Below, in pieces: positions 12,327 through 14,454 of a stretch of DNA of 14,454 nucleotides. The position numbers and the translations under genes are program-made. Position 1 is the first letter of the stretch; each line of letters opens with the position of its first letter. This DNA is from Pyrodictiaceae archaeon (GTDB lineage Archaea; Thermoproteota; Thermoprotei_A; Sulfolobales; Pyrodictiaceae): the NCBI GenBank assembly GCA_027046525.1, contig JALTYD010000114.1, forward strand, positions 1 through 14,454. Reading direction: 5' to 3'. The notes under the pieces are model-generated. The model worked only from the letters and a program-made list of their open reading frames with translations, did no database searches and was not told the origin of the DNA.

Positions 12327-13568
12327 GTGGCGAGTATATTGCGGGATTATCCAGAGAAGATAGCAGTTGTTACAGGTATCTCTGGTATTGGTTTAGGAAG
12401 AGTAGTAGATCTTATTGGTCGAGAAATAGGTGCTGCAGTAGCAAAGTTCGAGGACTTTGTAGAAGAAGAATTCAAAGCCCCGATATACCATGTTGCAGAA
12501 CTCCTACTAGTTGATTATAAGAGGACAGCAGAGAGATTTGAGAGAGCATTTACTAAGATGGTTGATAGTCTTAGAGGGAGCAAGTATGCTGTTATCGCTA
12601 TGCATAGCATGTACTATAGGAGGAGTAATATTGTATCAAATCCTGCGATAGGCTATCTTAGTAGAATGGAGGCAGAAGTATCTGTTGTCGACTATTTCGA
12701 TGACTACTATCATGTCCTCCACAGACTTGCTACAAGGATTGCACATGGAGAAACTCCTGGAGTAGCTAGTTTCCAAGTAATCGATCCTGCAGGGCTACTC
12801 TACTGGAGGAGTGCCCAAGAGAGTGTATCTAGGCTTATTCCTCTCGGCGGTGGAGAAGCATATGTATATGCATCTAAACATACACGCGAGGGACATCTTA
12901 GACTCTTTTCATACATCCTAGGGATTCAGCCAGAAGAAGGTGGAGAGTATCATAGCGCGTATATTTCACACCCTATTACGAAGCTTAGAGAATATGCATT
13001 AAAACATAATATTCCTCTAAATAAGCTAGAAGAGGTTATTGAGATAGAGAAGTTTAAGCAAGAGCTAGAGAAAGCGTGTCCGAATTTAGTAGTATTTTCT
13101 CCTACGGCTATAGATGAGCTGATACTATCTCCTGAGACGAATACTCTTCAGACGAGTATAGCGCGTGATACAAGGTGGCCACATCCAGAGAATGGTATTC
13201 ATGAGTATCCATATCCTGTTGATCTCTCTTCTGAGCTCTTTAACGAGTATCTGTATCCTGTTGATGAGACTGTTAAAAACCCGGGCTATGTATCGTTTCT
13301 AAAGACGCTCATAGAGACTTCGATAGAGAGGAGAGATCTAGGATATGTCTCACAGGCAGATTTCGTGATAGCCTATAGACCGACAATGTTCAGCGAAGTA
13401 CATATGGGCGTAGAAACAGAGATTAAAACTGCTGTTGCAATGTCTAAGCCTGTATATAGTATAATTCCAGCTGAAGAGAGAGATATTAGCTATAAATTGT
13501 TTAGATTCGAATATCCTCTATCGAGTCTCGAAGAACTACTATATATTCTTAGATGTAGTAAGAAGTAA
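12327..13568 (+). CDS. Two-domain protein: degenerate P-loop NTPase-like plus deoxyribosyltransferase-like region, 413 aa
   Basis: The N-terminus (11-120) resembles an archaeal adenylate-kinase-type P-loop protein: strand KIAVVTG, then GISGIGLGRV (17-26), helix, and later strand YAVIAMHS (87-94). The Walker A Lys and Thr are replaced by Leu and Gly, so ordinary ATP hydrolysis is doubtful. The middle (141-200) is unassigned. From about 208 the sequence recalls nucleoside 2-deoxyribosyltransferase-like or DUF4406-like Rossmann folds: AYISHPIT (211-218), later ADFVIAYRP (344-352) and GVETEIKTAVAMSKPVY (361-377), where E363 or E365 could be the acidic catalytic residue. This fold assignment is pattern-based. 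GTG 12327 is given as start; TTG 12339 is an alternative because a TATA box sits just upstream. It lies 58 nt after the aminotransferase gene. A role in nucleotide handling or sensing is inference. Confidence 0.7.
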   Translation: MASILRDYPEKIAVVTGISGIGLGRVVDLIGREIGAAVAKFEDFVEEEFKAPIYHVAELLLVDYKRTAERFERAFTKMVDSLRGSKYAVIAMHSMYYRRSNIVSNPAIGYLSRMEAEVSVVDYFDDYYHVLHRLATRIAHGETPGVASFQVIDPAGLLYWRSAQESVSRLIPLGGGEAYVYASKHTREGHLRLFSYILGIQPEEGGEYHSAYISHPITKLREYALKHNIPLNKLEEVIEIEKFKQELEKACPNLVVFSPTAIDELILSPETNTLQTSIARDTRWPHPENGIHEYPYPVDLSSELFNEYLYPVDETVKNPGYVSFLKTLIETSIERRDLGYVSQADFVIAYRPTMFSEVHMGVETEIKTAVAMSKPVYSIIPAEERDISYKLFRFEYPLSSLEELLYILRCSKK

Positions 13569-13678
13569 AAACATCTAGAGCAATAGTAACACTCTATAAC
13601 TACGGGAAAAGAAAAGTTCAATGAGACTAACTGTTCACTAAGTAACACCATCCTATATCTAGCTAGTGGGTTAGAGTT

Positions 13679-13894
13679 TTGGATGAGATAATTGTATATG
13701 TACCAAAAAGTATCACGAAGACATATTTTTCTAGTATTATAGCTAGGCTTGCAGAAGTAGGCTATAGAGTTACAATCAGAGAAGCTAGTGATATCGTAGA
13801 GCCTATAATAGTAGGCCCTTTTGGTAGGATAGAGGGGTTATCGAAGCTACGTATAATTGTTAGCCAACTAACCAGGATGGGAGAAGACAAATAG
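13679..13894 (+). CDS. Small alpha/beta protein, 71 aa, unknown function
   Basis: No family is recognised. The short protein reads strand (DEIIVYVPK), helix (KTYFSSIIARLAEVG), strand (YRVTIREA), strand (EPIIVGPFG) and a last helix (KLRIIVSQLTRM). The order beta-alpha-beta-beta-alpha is a compact fold found in many small archaeal proteins. There is no Cys or metal motif. TTG 13679 is the only in-frame start near the coding N-terminus; a TATA-like CCTATATC at about 13651-13658 is 21-28 nt upstream, so the transcript is nearly leaderless. It precedes the pterin-type gene by 115 nt. The reading frame is short but its composition is good. I am moderately sure it is real. Confidence 0.55.
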   Translation: MDEIIVYVPKSITKTYFSSIIARLAEVGYRVTIREASDIVEPIIVGPFGRIEGLSKLRIIVSQLTRMGEDK

Positions 13895-14009
13895 CTATAC
13901 TACAAAGCTAGTAGACTACTAATAACATAGTCCTCTTACCTCTCTTCTTGTATACAAACATTATTCTTATGATAGTCTCTGGTGCAGATATACTGTTAGG
14001 AATAAAGCA

Positions 14010-14454
14010 TTGGTTAAACGTATAGCTATTATTACTGGCAGGAAGACAAAGAAGATCATAGAATCTATTGTTGAGAAAATAAAGCCAGATAGCGGCTTAG
14101 TAGTTGAAGTAATTGATGCCCCAGTCGATATTGCTGCTCTTATCCCCAAGAAACTCTTAGCAGAAGTTATAAAGAAGATAGAAGAGCACTACGATACAAT
14201 CATAGTACCGGGAACTCTAGAGTACAGTCTCGATGATCTGAGAAAATCTACAAGAATACCTATTATTAGAGGTCCTAGAGATGTATGGGATTTAGAAAAA
14301 CTTGTCGAGTTAGATGAGTACTCATTTAATGAGATAGTAGAACTAGGAGAATTTTCGCCAAGAACACTACTAACTAAGTGGATTAAACACTTAGCTGAAA
14401 TCCATAGAAATAAGAAGTGTATCGATATATGTGGTGTTAGAGTACCTATTAGGC
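14010..14454 (+). CDS. Dihydropteroate synthase-related protein (TIGR00284-like), N-terminal part, cut by right edge
   Basis: The 148 visible residues fit the N-terminal domain of the archaeal dihydropteroate-synthase-related family (TIGR00284), proposed to act in pterin cofactor metabolism but not proved to make dihydropteroate. Visible signs are the starting strand RIAIITGRKT, then VVEVIDAPVDIAALIPKKLL (about 31-50), YDTIIVPGT (60-68), IPIIRGPRDVWDLEKLVEL (81-99) and a final PRTLLTKWIKHLAEIHRNK. The TIM-barrel part with the pterin and pABA-type motifs lies outside the window. The frame is open to the right edge. TTG 14010 is the first in-frame start after a long stretch without ATG, GTG or TTG; AGG lies 10-12 nt upstream, and a TATA-like ATATAC at 13988-13993 sits about 20 nt upstream. 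Confidence 0.8.
   Translation, partial: MVKRIAIITGRKTKKIIESIVEKIKPDSGLVVEVIDAPVDIAALIPKKLLAEVIKKIEEHYDTIIVPGTLEYSLDDLRKSTRIPIIRGPRDVWDLEKLVELDEYSFNEIVELGEFSPRTLLTKWIKHLAEIHRNKKCIDICGVRVPIR

Noticed and set aside
1..14454. CRISPR array, insertion sequence or integrated element
   Set aside because: No regularly spaced direct repeats, transposase, integrase or attachment-site duplication was seen; composition is even across the window.

Overview
The window looks like a chromosomal segment of a hyperthermophilic crenarchaeon (Thermoproteota, probably Desulfurococcales-like; genus not determinable from sequence alone). The informational genes are archaeal: aRF1 release factor, NreA-type DNA repair protein and an NMD3-like protein. 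There are also archaeal metabolic families: a geranylgeranyl-reductase-like flavoprotein, a DUF355 adenosine-specific kinase and a TIGR00284 dihydropteroate-synthase-related protein. About a third of the starts are TTG and two are GTG. Many genes have an A/T-rich TATA box 20-30 nt before the inferred transcript start. Leu, Arg and Ile codons lean strongly to CTA, AGA and ATA, and the tetranucleotide CTAG is conspicuously frequent. I see no insertion sequence, CRISPR array, rRNA or recognisable tRNA, and no gene-free stretch over 300 bases.

Layout. Positions 1-1347 (minus strand) hold a 101-aa small protein followed by the 5' part of nreA, which runs off the left edge; a 12-bp inverted repeat joins the end of the first gene to the leader of the second. 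Divergent from them is prf1/aRF1 (1489-2607). Positions 2619-3965 (minus) carry a winged-helix regulator, a coiled-coil protein and an eight-cysteine protein. At 4124-4522 is a helical protein of unknown function (plus), convergent with a four-cysteine protein (4650-4967, minus) whose Cys module resembles those of the eight-cysteine protein. A GGR-like FAD enzyme (5097-6140) is convergent with a helical unknown (6145-6558). The adenosine-specific kinase (6734-7222) is followed by a structured intergenic element (7222-7305), a 168-aa unknown (7410-7916) and a C/D-box sRNA candidate (7909-7970) that overlaps its stop codon. Positions 7979-8832 (minus) are a translationally coupled pair, one member a C2H2 zinc-finger protein.

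The right third is almost entirely plus-strand. It starts with a possible independently promoted ncRNA (8887-8975), then an NMD3-like gene overlapping a small unknown gene. These are followed by a COG1926-type phosphoribosyltransferase, a class I aminotransferase, a two-domain protein (degenerate P-loop plus deoxyribosyltransferase-like region), a 71-aa unknown, and the start of a TIGR00284 pterin-type gene cut by the right edge.

The most noteworthy items are the recurring CP-[YF]-[YF] four-Cys modules, the degenerate-P-loop/NDT-like fusion, three non-coding RNA or structure candidates, an NMD3 relative with a broken zinc-knuckle pair, and the NIKL (not NIKS) codon-recognition motif of aRF1. 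The RNA claims rest on reading by eye, not on folding or homology searches.
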